DNA of 64,000 nucleotides from Halococcus sediminicola (GCF_000755245.1 NZ_BBMP01000006.1:1-64000); one strand, 5' to 3'. Shown: positions 35,693-45,382, counted from the first letter of the stretch. Translations and numbers: made by a program. The notes: generated from the letters alone by a model not told the origin.

Positions 35693-36248
35693 TTGTTATC
35701 ACTTCCTGTTCATTGAATGCGATCTTGTAAGCTCCCTGTCGGTCTTGATAACAGATGCCGAGGCCGAGTTTCCAGAGTGTTCGGATGAGCTGCGGTAGGT
35801 TGATGTAATCTTCTTCGAAATCTCTGACTTGTTGCTTTTCTTTGAGTAGAAGCGGTGTTGTGACAGCTACGTGTCTGTCGCCGTATTTTTCGAGATCCTT
35901 GACCCTGTGTGAGTCGTCATCGTAGTTATATTTGAGAATCTGGATGAGATTGTCGTGGATCTGTTTCAACGATGAAAGGCCGTTCCCATTTTTTCGGTAT
36001 TCGTTCCCGAGCTTACATTCGATGTAGAATGGGTTGCTGAGCTCGCGCCACTTCATCTCGATCTGTTCGTCTTGATGAAGGATGATGTCCGGTCTCCTTT
36101 TTCTACCTCGTTTTGTATCGTGCTGTGTCTGTACAGTTGTGCTGTCTCCACTGGTGTTGATTATTCTTCTTCCGTGGAGATTGGTAGAAAGCTCTTTTGA
36201 GAATTGAAGTTCATTCTCGAATGCGTAACTGAGTTTGAGATCGCCGAT
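35685..36248 (-). CDS. PD-(D/E)xK nuclease-fold-like protein with a probable AUC start
   Basis: 187 aa if started at the ATC (complement of 36246-36248). The first in-frame ATG (36056) would cut into the fold: upstream sequence in frame reads KRGRKRRPDIILH, the Asp of a PD motif, and YIECKLG supplies ExK downstream. The remainder is helical and ends in a hydrophobic IAFNEQEVITIE. No ATG, GTG or TTG lies between the in-frame TGA and 36056; CAGTG is 7 nt before the ATC, the same layout as the next gene (primase). Probably a replication or restriction-type nuclease. Confidence 0.6.
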   Translation of the reverse strand: MGDLKLSYAFENELQFSKELSTNLHGRRIINTSGDSTTVQTQHDTKRGRKRRPDIILHQDEQIEMKWRELSNPFYIECKLGNEYRKNGNGLSSLKQIHDNLIQILKYNYDDDSHRVKDLEKYGDRHVAVTTPLLLKEKQQVRDFEEDYINLPQLIRTLWKLGLGICYQDRQGAYKIAFNEQEVITIE

Positions 36249-36313
36249 TTTGCATCACTGTACGATTTTACCTGTCTGGAGTTGGTTTTGAGCTGGCTGC
36301 ACTGTTTTACCAC

Positions 36314-36457
36314 CTACCGAGTTGCCCAATAACGCTCGATCCAATCTTTCAAGACATCTTCTACGTCAACGGCGACATCTGGGCGAGCTTTGCTTTCTTC
36401 AATAGCAACTGCACGTAGATCGGCGACCGTCTCATCAGAGACATTTAGATCTCTCAC
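36314..36457 (-). CDS. 47-aa partner of the AbrB-like protein
   Basis: 47 aa from a GTG at 36457 that overlaps the AbrB-like stop (GTGA). Sequence is acidic and helical (VRDLNVSDETVADLRAVA, ending WIERYWATR). The pair layout resembles an antitoxin-like operon, but no toxin is recognised. Function unknown. Confidence 0.55.
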   Translation of the reverse strand: MRDLNVSDETVADLRAVAIEESKARPDVAVDVEDVLKDWIERYWATR

Positions 36458-36693
36458 GGAGTTTCACCTATTAGTTCGGCTAATGCATCTTCGTCAATGT
36501 TCTCGATGTTTGGTTGGTGGTCGCGGTTGACTGCGATAAGATGAAGGATGTCGTCTGCCTTGACAACCCCCATTTTGATTGGGTCGCCTGGCTCCATGTT
36601 CAGGAGTTTGGGCCAGTCGCCTTTGATGCTGATACGGCTGGTACCGTTGTTTTCGAGTATTTCCGCGTCTTTCTTTTGTAGAATTTCAACCAT
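36454..36693 (-). CDS. SpoVT-AbrB-like DNA-binding protein
   Basis: 79 aa. The swapped-hairpin pattern is visible: NGTSRISIKGDWPKLLNMEP then GDPIKMGVVKADDILHLIAV. Such proteins are transcription regulators or antitoxins. An AT-rich promoter (ctatataatctgctatataatttaatta, in parts) lies just upstream at 36700-36732. It is likely to regulate this cluster. Confidence 0.75.
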   Translation of the reverse strand: MVEILQKKDAEILENNGTSRISIKGDWPKLLNMEPGDPIKMGVVKADDILHLIAVNRDHQPNIENIDEDALAELIGETP

Positions 36694-36794
36694 TGTGATC
36701 GACTATATAATCTGCTATATAATTTAATTAATAAACCCTGCCATGTTCAGGCGACAGTTCACAGCCACCAGCAGGTGGCAACAAGATAGGACGC

Positions 36795-38141
36795 CTAATC
36801 CGATACGACGCTTTTCTTCAGCTCGCTCCATTCGCCACCCATCTCTGCTGGGATGTTGACCTCTTCTCCCTCGCTGGGCTTGACCAGAGGTATGTCAACA
36901 GGTGCGAGTCCGGTAGCACGGTTGTAGACAAGTGCCGTCCCCGTCTCTAACTGGTTCCGACACCATTCCTTTTGCTCTGTGTCCAGCCCGATGCTGCGTG
37001 ACATGCTTTCGAATTGTTGTTCGTCAGTGGATGGGAGCAGGATCTTCGTGGCGGTGTTGGCCTTCAGAGATTCCATCAGCTTGGTGGCCTCCTGGTCAGC
37101 GGCGAGTATGCCGTTCCCTCGCTTTCGGGTCCGCTTCAGGATGACGTTAATTCTTGGCTGCCCCTTCTTGTTGTCTTCTTTCTCTTCGGGGAACATGTCG
37201 TATGCTTCGTCGATAATGGTAACGTGCCGTAGCTGGCTTGTCACTGGTTGCTGATGCCGGTACAGGTGGAGCTTGTAGAGCAGTGTTTCCATTACGAGTC
37301 GTTGTGCGTCATCCAACAGCCCGTCGAACTGGAAGACGACGTTACGGTTCACCAGCTCTCGGATGGGTATTCCGCGTCGGCAATCGAATAGCGGGCCGGT
37401 GGCCTCGTTGATCGTCTCTAAGCGGTCGCGTACTCGTGAGCGGTATCCGCGTTCAACGTGATCGCGCGGGCTGTACTCGCGTATTTGCTGTTCCAGTATT
37501 TCGAGGTCCGGTACTTTCTGTGGATCTGGATTCATGCGTTGAGCGCTATAACAGTCGGAGAGAACGCGGTAGACGAGGTTTCGTGAGGAGATGAGTGCCT
37601 GGCTTTCGCCGAAGAGGTCCGCGAACTCTTGAATCCAACGGCTGGGTCGAATGCCCTCTGGCGGGTATAGCGGATTGATTTTGAGGTGTCGCCAAGGTAT
37701 GACCAGCACGTCTTCGAAACGGTCGTCAGCGAGTAGCGAGTGGTATTCAGGATCAACGTCGAACACCCAGAACGGGATGCCTTGTTGATTCAGCTGCTGT
37801 AGAATCAGGTAGTTGAGATTCGTTTTTCCTGCTCCAGTCTCCCCTACCGTCAGAGAGTGCTTCGTCAATTGATCGAGCGGTATACGATACGGTTCTCCGT
37901 TCTCTGTTTGTCCGAGTTCGATGCTGTTGTCCGCACCTTGAATGTTGATCGGTTGAAACGGATGCTGTAGATATTCGAGCTTCTGGCGTTGGAGTTTCGT
38001 GAGTTGTTCTTGGAGTTTCTCTGCTTCTACGGAGCCGTCTTCGAGTTCCTGGAGTCGGTCGTGTAGCTGTATTTGGTCGCGTAAGTTCTGTTCGAGTAGT
38101 CGGCCCTGCTTGAGACTGCGGAGATTAAAATAATCGCTCAA
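36795..38141 (-). CDS. HerA/FtsK-type DUF87 ATPase
   Basis: 448 aa. An N-terminal coiled coil (about 10-55) precedes the RecA-like ATPase with Walker A GETGAGKTN (about 98-106), Walker B VTIIDEAYDMF (about 305-315) and a downstream ILAADQEATKL sensor/arginine-finger region. It pumps DNA or protein in related systems. It is the second of three such ATPases in the element. It reads leftward, and the wHTH gene lies about 100 nt upstream on the same strand. Confidence 0.85.
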   Translation of the reverse strand: MSDYFNLRSLKQGRLLEQNLRDQIQLHDRLQELEDGSVEAEKLQEQLTKLQRQKLEYLQHPFQPINIQGADNSIELGQTENGEPYRIPLDQLTKHSLTVGETGAGKTNLNYLILQQLNQQGIPFWVFDVDPEYHSLLADDRFEDVLVIPWRHLKINPLYPPEGIRPSRWIQEFADLFGESQALISSRNLVYRVLSDCYSAQRMNPDPQKVPDLEILEQQIREYSPRDHVERGYRSRVRDRLETINEATGPLFDCRRGIPIRELVNRNVVFQFDGLLDDAQRLVMETLLYKLHLYRHQQPVTSQLRHVTIIDEAYDMFPEEKEDNKKGQPRINVILKRTRKRGNGILAADQEATKLMESLKANTATKILLPSTDEQQFESMSRSIGLDTEQKEWCRNQLETGTALVYNRATGLAPVDIPLVKPSEGEEVNIPAEMGGEWSELKKSVVSD

Positions 38142-38245
38142 CGGTAGAATGGGATTCCGAGGCTGAGCTTTGTATTAGGGTTCGATAGTACGCTGCTAGC
38201 GGTGCAGCGCTACTGTTGGGCTAAAAAGGGGGAAACTAATATTCT

Positions 38246-38608
38246 TTATATGACGGAGGATTCGGCTTCTACGAGTGGGTCATCGTACTGTACTGGTTCT
38301 CGGTTCTGTGTTTTGGCGAGGAGCTGTTCTGCGGCGTCGGCGAGTTCTTGCCCGTCTTCCGTTAGTTCGTAGATCTTCTTTCTTCCATCAGTATCGGACT
38401 CGACTACGTCGTGCTCTTCGAACCGTTTCAGCAGCTTCAGCGTATGGCTATACGTCGAGTTGATCTTATACGCGATGGCTTGGCCGTAGTTGTCCTTACT
38501 GGGTTCGCGTAGCGTCCTTAGGATTTTAGCTGGTTTTTCATTGAGCAGTAGATCCATTATTGCGTCATCTGCTGCTTGTTGGTCTGGTCTGGAATCATAT
38601 TCGGACAT
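38246..38608 (-). CDS. winged-helix repressor (MarR/PadR-like)
   Basis: 120 aa. A wHTH fold is seen from about 17 to 95: MDLLLNEKPAKILRTLRE, HTLKLLKRFEEHDVVESD (recognition helix) and KKIYELTEDGQELA (wing). Small proteins of this kind control promoters of haloarchaeal viruses and plasmids. It is divergent from the restriction-modification gene; an operator-like palindrome sits between them and could let it control both. Confidence 0.8.
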   Translation of the reverse strand: MSEYDSRPDQQAADDAIMDLLLNEKPAKILRTLREPSKDNYGQAIAYKINSTYSHTLKLLKRFEEHDVVESDTDGRKKIYELTEDGQELADAAEQLLAKTQNREPVQYDDPLVEAESSVI

Positions 38609-38631
38609 ATTGGTTGTATGACCCTTAACTC

Positions 38632-38659
38632 TTTTAAAAGGTCACCACTGACCGGTGAC
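38632..38659. promoter_or_regulatory. TATA box with adjacent palindromic operator
   Basis: ttttaaaa at 38632-38639 is followed by the inverted repeat GTCACC (38641-38646) and GGTGAC (38654-38659). It lies 24-50 nt from the wHTH start and 80 nt before the restriction-modification start. The arrangement suggests autoregulation by the wHTH protein. Confidence 0.55.
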
Positions 38660-38737
38660 AAACCACTGGTAGTTGGGCGCATCATTGCACTCGGGACCAT
38701 CAAAGGAACTATGCCGCCGCTGTTGGTGGATGTGGCT

Positions 38738-41700
38738 ATGTCCGGATTGAGTTCGCTGGATCTCTCTGATGCCGAGCAAGACTTCATCCAGAACACTCTG
38801 AATGAGTACGCTGCGATCTACCGCGAAATCGACTTCGAGGATAGAGCGGAATCAGATGTTGTACCGCGGCTCATCAACCACCTATTCATCGACGTACTCG
38901 GTCACAGCGAGAGCGACTACGAGCAGGAAAACGACTGGAACGACATCATCATTAGAGATGACGATGGGAATGCGGTGATCGTGGTTGAGGCAAAGCGCCG
39001 CTCCGTCGACGTAGAAAACGGGATTGACCAAGGATTCGAGTATGCTGGTGACAGAGGCTATGTGGAGTATTTCGTCTCAACTAATATTGATGAGTTCCTT
39101 TTGTACAAGACCTGTAGCGAAGATCATCCTGATGCGAAGAGTCACGATGGTTACACCGCTCGGAAGATAGCGGAGGTCAACTTCGAAGGAATGGTTAACG
39201 CTGATAGTGGGCGTGCCCTTCTCAGCGCGGTCGATATCGAGGGGTACCAGGATCTATTGGAGTTGAATAAGTTGAGGCGTGAGGAGGTCGCTAAGCTCAG
39301 TAAGTTCAACGAGTTTGATATTCCGTCTACTCAGATCCAGAGTGTGGGTTCGGATGAGGGATTCAACAATCTGCTGGATGCTCTTCAGAAGTGTATCAAC
39401 GAGTATTTCATGGTCTATACGTTGAAGCGGTTCGACGAATATCAGCGCCTGTATTCTGAGGTTAAGAAAGAAAGAGATCAACTACAGTCGGAGCTTGTGA
39501 CGGTACGGGATAGTGGTGGTGAGGATACGGAGGAGGAGGCGGAGATCCGTCGGCAGCTTTCCGAGGTTGAGGAAAGGTTGGAGCCGTACCGGCGGTTTCA
39601 CGATGATTACGAGGTCTGGAAGCAGCTGTCGAATCGGGTGGGCGAGAACGAAGATGAGAATAAGCGTGTCTTCTGCCGTGAGTCGGTCTATACACAGATC
39701 AATAAGATTCTGTTTATCCGGATAGCTGAGGATAAGGGGTTGTTGAATCAGATGGTGAGTGACGGCGGTGTGAGGGAGTTCTTCGATTTCTGGGAGAATT
39801 ACGCCAAGTATACTGGTTCGGCGAAGGATTATCGGGACTTGTTCGATGCGGCGTGTGATGAGATGATGGAGCTGTATGAGCACCTGTATTCTGGCAGTAT
39901 CTTTGATTGGGAGCTACGGGATGGTTCCGCGCTCAATGAGATCTTCCAGAAGACGTTCTGGCATCTGAATCATTACGATTTCTCAGGTGTTGACCGGGAT
40001 GTTCTCGGTCATCTGTATGAACGGCATTTGCCGAAGGAGGAGCGTCAGCGACTGGGTGAGTTCTATACGCCGACAGAAGTGGTCAACTTCATTCTGGACC
40101 GCTTAGAGTACACTCCGGATCAGCCGATTGAGCATAAAGATATTCTTGATCCGGCGACTGGTTCAGGGACGTTTCTGGTTCAGGCTGCTAATCGGTTGGT
40201 TGAGCGGCTTGATCGGAAGGGTGTGCCGCCGAAGCGTGCTTTAGAGATCGTTCAGGACCGGCTTCATGGCCTTGATTTGAATCCGTTCGCTGTCAATATC
40301 GCGCAGATCAACCTTGTCTTCCAGATTATCGATCTGTACCGAGAGGTGAAGGAGCAAGATCCGGATTACACGATTCAGAATTTCAAGATCTATCAGACGG
40401 ATTCGTTGAAGCGAGGTGTTGATTCGAAGCTGTCCGGGTTTTACTCGGATACGATTGCGAGGAAGTACCAGGAGGATAAGGAGAAGGCGGATGCGATCAA
40501 AAACGGTGAATATGATATTGTCGTCGGAAACCCTCCGTACGTCTATTACAATGACATTCCGAAGGGTCAGCGCGACTCTTATAACGATGCTTTCCCGAAT
40601 GCAGCTCACCGTCAGTATGACATCTTGATCTTGTTCATCGATAGTGTTCGAGACTGGTTGAAACCCGGTGGTAAGGTCAGTTATATTACTTCTAACAAAT
40701 TCACAGGTGCTCAGTATGGTGAGAAGCTTCGGAAGACCATGCCTCGCTATGTATTTGTTGACGAATTCGTTGATTTCGCGGATGCTGGAGTGTTCGAGGA
40801 CGCGGTTAATTATCCATGTGTGTTTGTGATGCAGAGGAAAACTGACGAGGAAGAGAGGAATACAGAGGAATATAGTTTCCCGTTTGTGGAAGTCAAGGAG
40901 GGAATGGATGATGTTTCTGACCTTCTTTCACACATCAAGTCAAATATCGGGGAGGAGCATGAAGATGAGTTTGTTAATGCTTTCCCTGTCTCTTCAAATA
41001 GTCTGGATGAACAATCTTGGAAATTCATCCCAGATGACGATAGTAGGATACTAGAACAGATCAATAGCGACGTTTCGCATAATCGTACGTTTGATGACGT
41101 TTGTAAGCGTATTGAAACCGGGTTGCAACCAGGATACAATCCTGCCTATCTTGTGACTGATGAAGAAGTCAAGGAAAAGGATCTGGAGGAAGAGATTATC
41201 TATCCAGTGCTTGAGGGAGAAGAGATTAGACGCTGGAGAGACCCTATTCATTCTAAGAAGGTTATATACGCTCACAACGATTTGGACATAGATAGATTTC
41301 CGAACATCAAGGAGCATCTTAGTGAGTACAGAGAGGATTTAGAGAAACGAACTACAATTGATTCCTGGTGGGAACTTCGGCGTGCCCGTCCGGGAGCTAT
41401 AACGGATGAGCGGAAAATCATCACTCCGGATATCGCCTACTACAGCAATTTTACATTTGTCAGTGGTAGGACTCATCTTCTGAACACGATTTATTATGCC
41501 GTGCCTGATGAAATGGATGATTACTCGTTCTTAGTTGGCATTGGGAACAGCATTGTAATGCAGTTCTATATGCGAATGGAAGCACCGACATACCGCGGTT
41601 CTTATCTCCGATATTATGGCAATGTGTGGGGTTCGCTTCCACTTCCAAGAGACTCCGAGCTAGAGGAATCAATATCATCGAAAACAGAGGAGATTGTCAA

Positions 41701-42211
41701 CTTTATTGAGGATTTGAAAGATAGCGATCAGATACTCCAGAATCCAGCTCATATCTATGAGGAGTTCAGTGTAGATTCCTTTCAATTGCCTGAACATCCT
41801 GCTGTTGAGTCTTATGATTTGAAGAATGTAGAGGTTGAGGACGCGGTTGTTGATGGAAATCGCGTTACTTTTCAGAATCTTTCCTCGGAAATCAGGTTCT
41901 TTGATGAGAATGAGGATTATCAAGCCCTTCTAATGGAGATTCTAGAGATGAAAAATCTGGAATTGGCTGACGAGATCAAGAAAATACGTCTACCTTCGGA
42001 TAAGTCGATGGTTCCAGAATTGCTTGATAGACTTCGTACGGTGCGAGACGAGTTGGAGGAGGCTGGTGAGGAGATGCAGGAGCTTCAGGATGAATTGGAC
42101 GAGTTGGTGCTGGACCTGTACGGGTTTGAGGATGAGGAGAGGGAGTTGATTCGTGAGCGTACGGATACGCCGAGTAATCCGTTGGATACTCGGATGGTGA
42201 TTACGGAGTAG
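38738..42211 (+). CDS. type IIG-like restriction-modification protein (nuclease plus N6-adenine methylase)
   Basis: 1157 aa from the ATG at 38738 (MSGLSSLDLSDAEQDF). Domains: an N-terminal PD-(D/E)xK nuclease (NDIIIRDDDGNAVIVVEAKR, about 66-85); a helical spacer with coiled coil (about 240-285); a methylase core with SAM motif DPATGSGTFL (about 470) and catalytic NPPY (about 597); and a C-terminal specificity region ending in a coiled coil. The enzyme would cut and methylate DNA in one chain. Starts further upstream at 38576 or 38711 are possible but less natural. Defence cargo. Confidence 0.88.
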   Translation: MSGLSSLDLSDAEQDFIQNTLNEYAAIYREIDFEDRAESDVVPRLINHLFIDVLGHSESDYEQENDWNDIIIRDDDGNAVIVVEAKRRSVDVENGIDQGFEYAGDRGYVEYFVSTNIDEFLLYKTCSEDHPDAKSHDGYTARKIAEVNFEGMVNADSGRALLSAVDIEGYQDLLELNKLRREEVAKLSKFNEFDIPSTQIQSVGSDEGFNNLLDALQKCINEYFMVYTLKRFDEYQRLYSEVKKERDQLQSELVTVRDSGGEDTEEEAEIRRQLSEVEERLEPYRRFHDDYEVWKQLSNRVGENEDENKRVFCRESVYTQINKILFIRIAEDKGLLNQMVSDGGVREFFDFWENYAKYTGSAKDYRDLFDAACDEMMELYEHLYSGSIFDWELRDGSALNEIFQKTFWHLNHYDFSGVDRDVLGHLYERHLPKEERQRLGEFYTPTEVVNFILDRLEYTPDQPIEHKDILDPATGSGTFLVQAANRLVERLDRKGVPPKRALEIVQDRLHGLDLNPFAVNIAQINLVFQIIDLYREVKEQDPDYTIQNFKIYQTDSLKRGVDSKLSGFYSDTIARKYQEDKEKADAIKNGEYDIVVGNPPYVYYNDIPKGQRDSYNDAFPNAAHRQYDILILFIDSVRDWLKPGGKVSYITSNKFTGAQYGEKLRKTMPRYVFVDEFVDFADAGVFEDAVNYPCVFVMQRKTDEEERNTEEYSFPFVEVKEGMDDVSDLLSHIKSNIGEEHEDEFVNAFPVSSNSLDEQSWKFIPDDDSRILEQINSDVSHNRTFDDVCKRIETGLQPGYNPAYLVTDEEVKEKDLEEEIIYPVLEGEEIRRWRDPIHSKKVIYAHNDLDIDRFPNIKEHLSEYREDLEKRTTIDSWWELRRARPGAITDERKIITPDIAYYSNFTFVSGRTHLLNTIYYAVPDEMDDYSFLVGIGNSIVMQFYMRMEAPTYRGSYLRYYGNVWGSLPLPRDSELEESISSKTEEIVNFIEDLKDSDQILQNPAHIYEEFSVDSFQLPEHPAVESYDLKNVEVEDAVVDGNRVTFQNLSSEIRFFDENEDYQALLMEILEMKNLELADEIKKIRLPSDKSMVPELLDRLRTVRDELEEAGEEMQELQDELDELVLDLYGFEDEERELIRERTDTPSNPLDTRMVITE

Positions 42212-42289
42212 TGATTTGTGTGGTGGAGTTGCTGACCCGCTTGGAGAATGAGATGTAGAGCAGATTTCGACATCGATGTAGTCGAACCA

Positions 42290-42379
42290 TAGTAATATAC
42301 ATTGTCATTTTCGGGAGTTAACCATACTTTGAGCAATAACACTGAATTTTTGACGGCTACTGGCCGCAGAATGGTGAAC
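42290..42379 (+). pseudogene. remnant 5' end of a second histone gene
   Basis: From a TTG at 42329 the frame reads SNNTEFLTATGRRMVN, close to TNDTEFSTARGRKLLK at the start of the intact histone gene at 44012. The promoter region also matches (tgtcattttcg before both). Similarity stops where the TnpB element begins. The rest of the copy is not found on the far side. It is a truncated duplicate. Confidence 0.7.
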
Positions 42380-42442
42380 TACCCGCTACCTTGTCTCTTC
42401 GAGATGAGGAAGGGGCTTCAACGAAGTAGTGAATTAGGCAGG

Positions 42443-43732
<1,290 letters not shown>

Positions 43733-44011
43733 AATCTAATATATGCAATTATATTTTTATATCTAGGGGTGATTCATTCCCTATCTTATTCACTTCGACA
43801 ACGAAGGAATGAACTTCTCACCACAAATTTGATAAGATAAATGGCTGATGTCTTCTCCGGCCTAAAGACCGGGCCTCTTTGCGCGATATTGGTGAAATGC
43901 CGATGTTGTACAGGAATTCATCGAATCCAGTTTTGCTTCTTAGAGCTGGGATGGATCTCAACTATTCTCTCCAATACCAATATAAATGTCATTTTCGCAT
44001 TGTTTCTCATA

Positions 44012-44230
44012 ATGACTAATGACACTGAATTCTCTACGGCTCGCGGCCGCAAACTGCTAAAATCAGAGACGAACAAGCGGGTGACTGAGGAAGCCGCTGA
44101 CAAGAACGCTAAGTTGATGCAGGAGTATGGCACTGAGATCGCGGAACGGGCTATTGAGATTGCGGAGCATGCTGGTCGGAAGACGGTTCGCGGCGGCGAT
44201 GTAAAGGAAGCTGTCCGGCAGCTACGCTAA
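44012..44230 (+). CDS. single-fold archaeal histone-like protein
   Basis: 72 aa from the ATG at 44012, with a TATA box (aatataaatg, about 43977) at leaderless spacing. After a 20-residue N-terminal tail the histone fold follows: VTEEAADKNAKLMQEYGTEI, ERAIEIAEHAGRKTVRGGDV and KEAVRQLR. Asp and Arg-Thr pairs of the L1/L2 loops are present. Haloarchaeal chromosomal histones are usually two fused folds of about 140 aa, so a single fold is unusual and suggests an element-borne protein that packs or disguises its DNA. Confidence 0.8.
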   Translation: MTNDTEFSTARGRKLLKSETNKRVTEEAADKNAKLMQEYGTEIAERAIEIAEHAGRKTVRGGDVKEAVRQLR

Positions 44231-44485
44231 GTCTGTTGGCGATACTGCATCAGTCGGAGCTCGTCATTGTAACTGTCCCACGCAGGAGCTTTGATTGTAC
44301 CTCGTTCTTCGGCTGGTGCGGCGTCAAATTGGCCCTGGACACTGGCCTAAAACTGTCCGTTTCGCCGGATATGGTGATGGGATATGCGAAAGTCGGCCCA
44401 TCTATGAGCCTACGTCCGGTGACGTGAGGTCTTCAAGGGTGATCTCTACGCCCGTCCTCGGCTATGACGTGAAACTGGCCGGTTT
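44231..44485. other. non-coding leader of the tRNA-like cluster
   Basis: No coding frame is convincing. It holds a copy of a direct repeat, GCCTACGTCCGGTGACGT at 44408-44425, repeated with two changes at 44704-44721 between the first two tRNA-like units. A local stem GGCC-ctggacact-GGCC (about 44332-44347) is seen. The region may be transcribed with the tRNA-like sequences. Confidence 0.4.
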
Positions 44486-44637
44486 GCGCTGTTGGTCCAG
44501 CGGTCAACGATACTGGGTGCTAACCGAGCATGTGGCAATACAGGTGTAACTCCTGAGCCCGCAAGTCCAGAAATGGAGCAGTAGGTGGCTATAGCTGCAA
44601 AGACCCGGTGACCCGCGTTCGAATCGCGGACGGCGCA
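44486..44637 (+). tRNA. interrupted tRNA-like sequence 1
   Basis: An acceptor stem GCGCTGT (44486-44492) pairs with ACGGCGC (44630-44636), one G-U pair. A canonical T arm, CCGCG-TTCGAAT-CGCGG, precedes the 3' strand. The D-arm-like GTCCAGCGGTCAAC follows T8-G9. CTGGG (44513-44517) can pair with CCCGG near 44604, so an intervening sequence of about 75 nt may sit in the anticodon loop. A standard anticodon with U33 is not evident. It may be an intron-bearing, remodelled or decayed tRNA. Amino acid not assigned. Confidence 0.5.
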
Positions 44638-44793
44638 TTAGCTGGATATGGTTTCCTGTTCAGGAAATCGATCAGGTGGGCTTTGTACCGGCCTTCTGAC
44701 GTGGCCTACGTCCGGCGACATGCCCTATCAGGCATCTATATCTCTGTGAGTTTTGGAGGCTGGTAGCTCACTCCAAGAAAAAACCGGCCTTTT

Positions 44794-44937
44794 GCGGCCT
44801 TAGTTTAGCACTCGTGTAGGTCAGGAGTAGCCAGCTAATTACTGGTGAAGGCTGATAGAGAAGGCGATACTAACGTGGTGTTGCTGTGAGCGTATAACGC
44901 CCTAAGAGTAACCTCGGTTCGAATCCGAGAGGCCGCT
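44794..44937 (+). tRNA. interrupted tRNA-like sequence 2
   Basis: Acceptor stem GCGGCCT (44794-44800) pairs perfectly with AGGCCGC (44930-44936). The T arm CTCGG-TTCGAAT-CCGAG is canonical. T8-A9 and a D-arm-like GTTTAGC follow the acceptor strand, but the D and anticodon arms are not normal and about 68 nt more than a usual tRNA lie inside. Intron, insertion or decay cannot be told apart by eye. Confidence 0.5.
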
Positions 44938-45032
44938 GTTTCCAGCCAGTTAATGGTTCAGCAGCTGCGGTGGGGAAACCCGTAAACTCCGCGGAGATCC
45001 CGTTAGCGTCGTTCCCTCTGTCTGGCTGGTTT

Positions 45033-45211
45033 GCCCTGTTAGCTCAATGGGAGAGCGCACGCGGAAAGTCCGCGACATGACGTCAATCTGGAGCCGGAGG
45101 ACACGTGTAATTGCGTGATAAACGGTCTGCAAGGATCAATGCGGTGCAGTCGTGTGATGCGTGGAGCGGTTTGTAGCCGTACTATGCTGGGTTCGAGTCC
45201 CAGACAGGGCT
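45033..45211 (+). tRNA. interrupted tRNA-like sequence 3
   Basis: Acceptor stem GCCCTGT (45033-45039) pairs perfectly with ACAGGGC (45204-45210). The D arm GCTC-AATGGGA-GAGC and the T arm CTGGG-TTCGAGT-CCCAG are textbook. CACGC after the D arm can pair with GCGTG at 45113 or 45159, leaving a large insertion; a perfect stem GCGGA-aag-TCCGC (about 45061-45073) lies inside it. About 100 nt exceed a normal tRNA. The identity is not clear. Confidence 0.55.
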
Positions 45212-45220
45212 CTCGATACG

Positions 45221-45376
45221 ATGAAGAATGGACACGAGTTTGACGTCGGCGTAGTCGCGTTCTGCAGCGAAACCGACAAAGAAGAGGCTGAATCTAAAAT
45301 CAAGGAGGCACTGGAGGATCTGAGCGATCCGGATGTAGAAGTCATGACTGCCGAGATCGTTGAGCACCGAGGCTGA
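45221..45376 (+). CDS. 51-aa hypothetical protein
   Basis: 51 aa from the ATG at 45221 (MKNGHEFDVGVVAFCSETDK). Alpha/beta pattern with a helical centre (EEAESKIKEALEDL). It begins 10 nt after the third tRNA-like unit and starts the long rightward cluster of small genes. Function unknown. Confidence 0.55.
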   Translation: MKNGHEFDVGVVAFCSETDKEEAESKIKEALEDLSDPDVEVMTAEIVEHRG

Positions 45377-45382
45377 TGCTGG

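Noticed and set aside
38576-38737. Extended N-terminus of the type IIG protein
   Set aside because: The added residues do not look like protein, and they cross the TATA box and operator.
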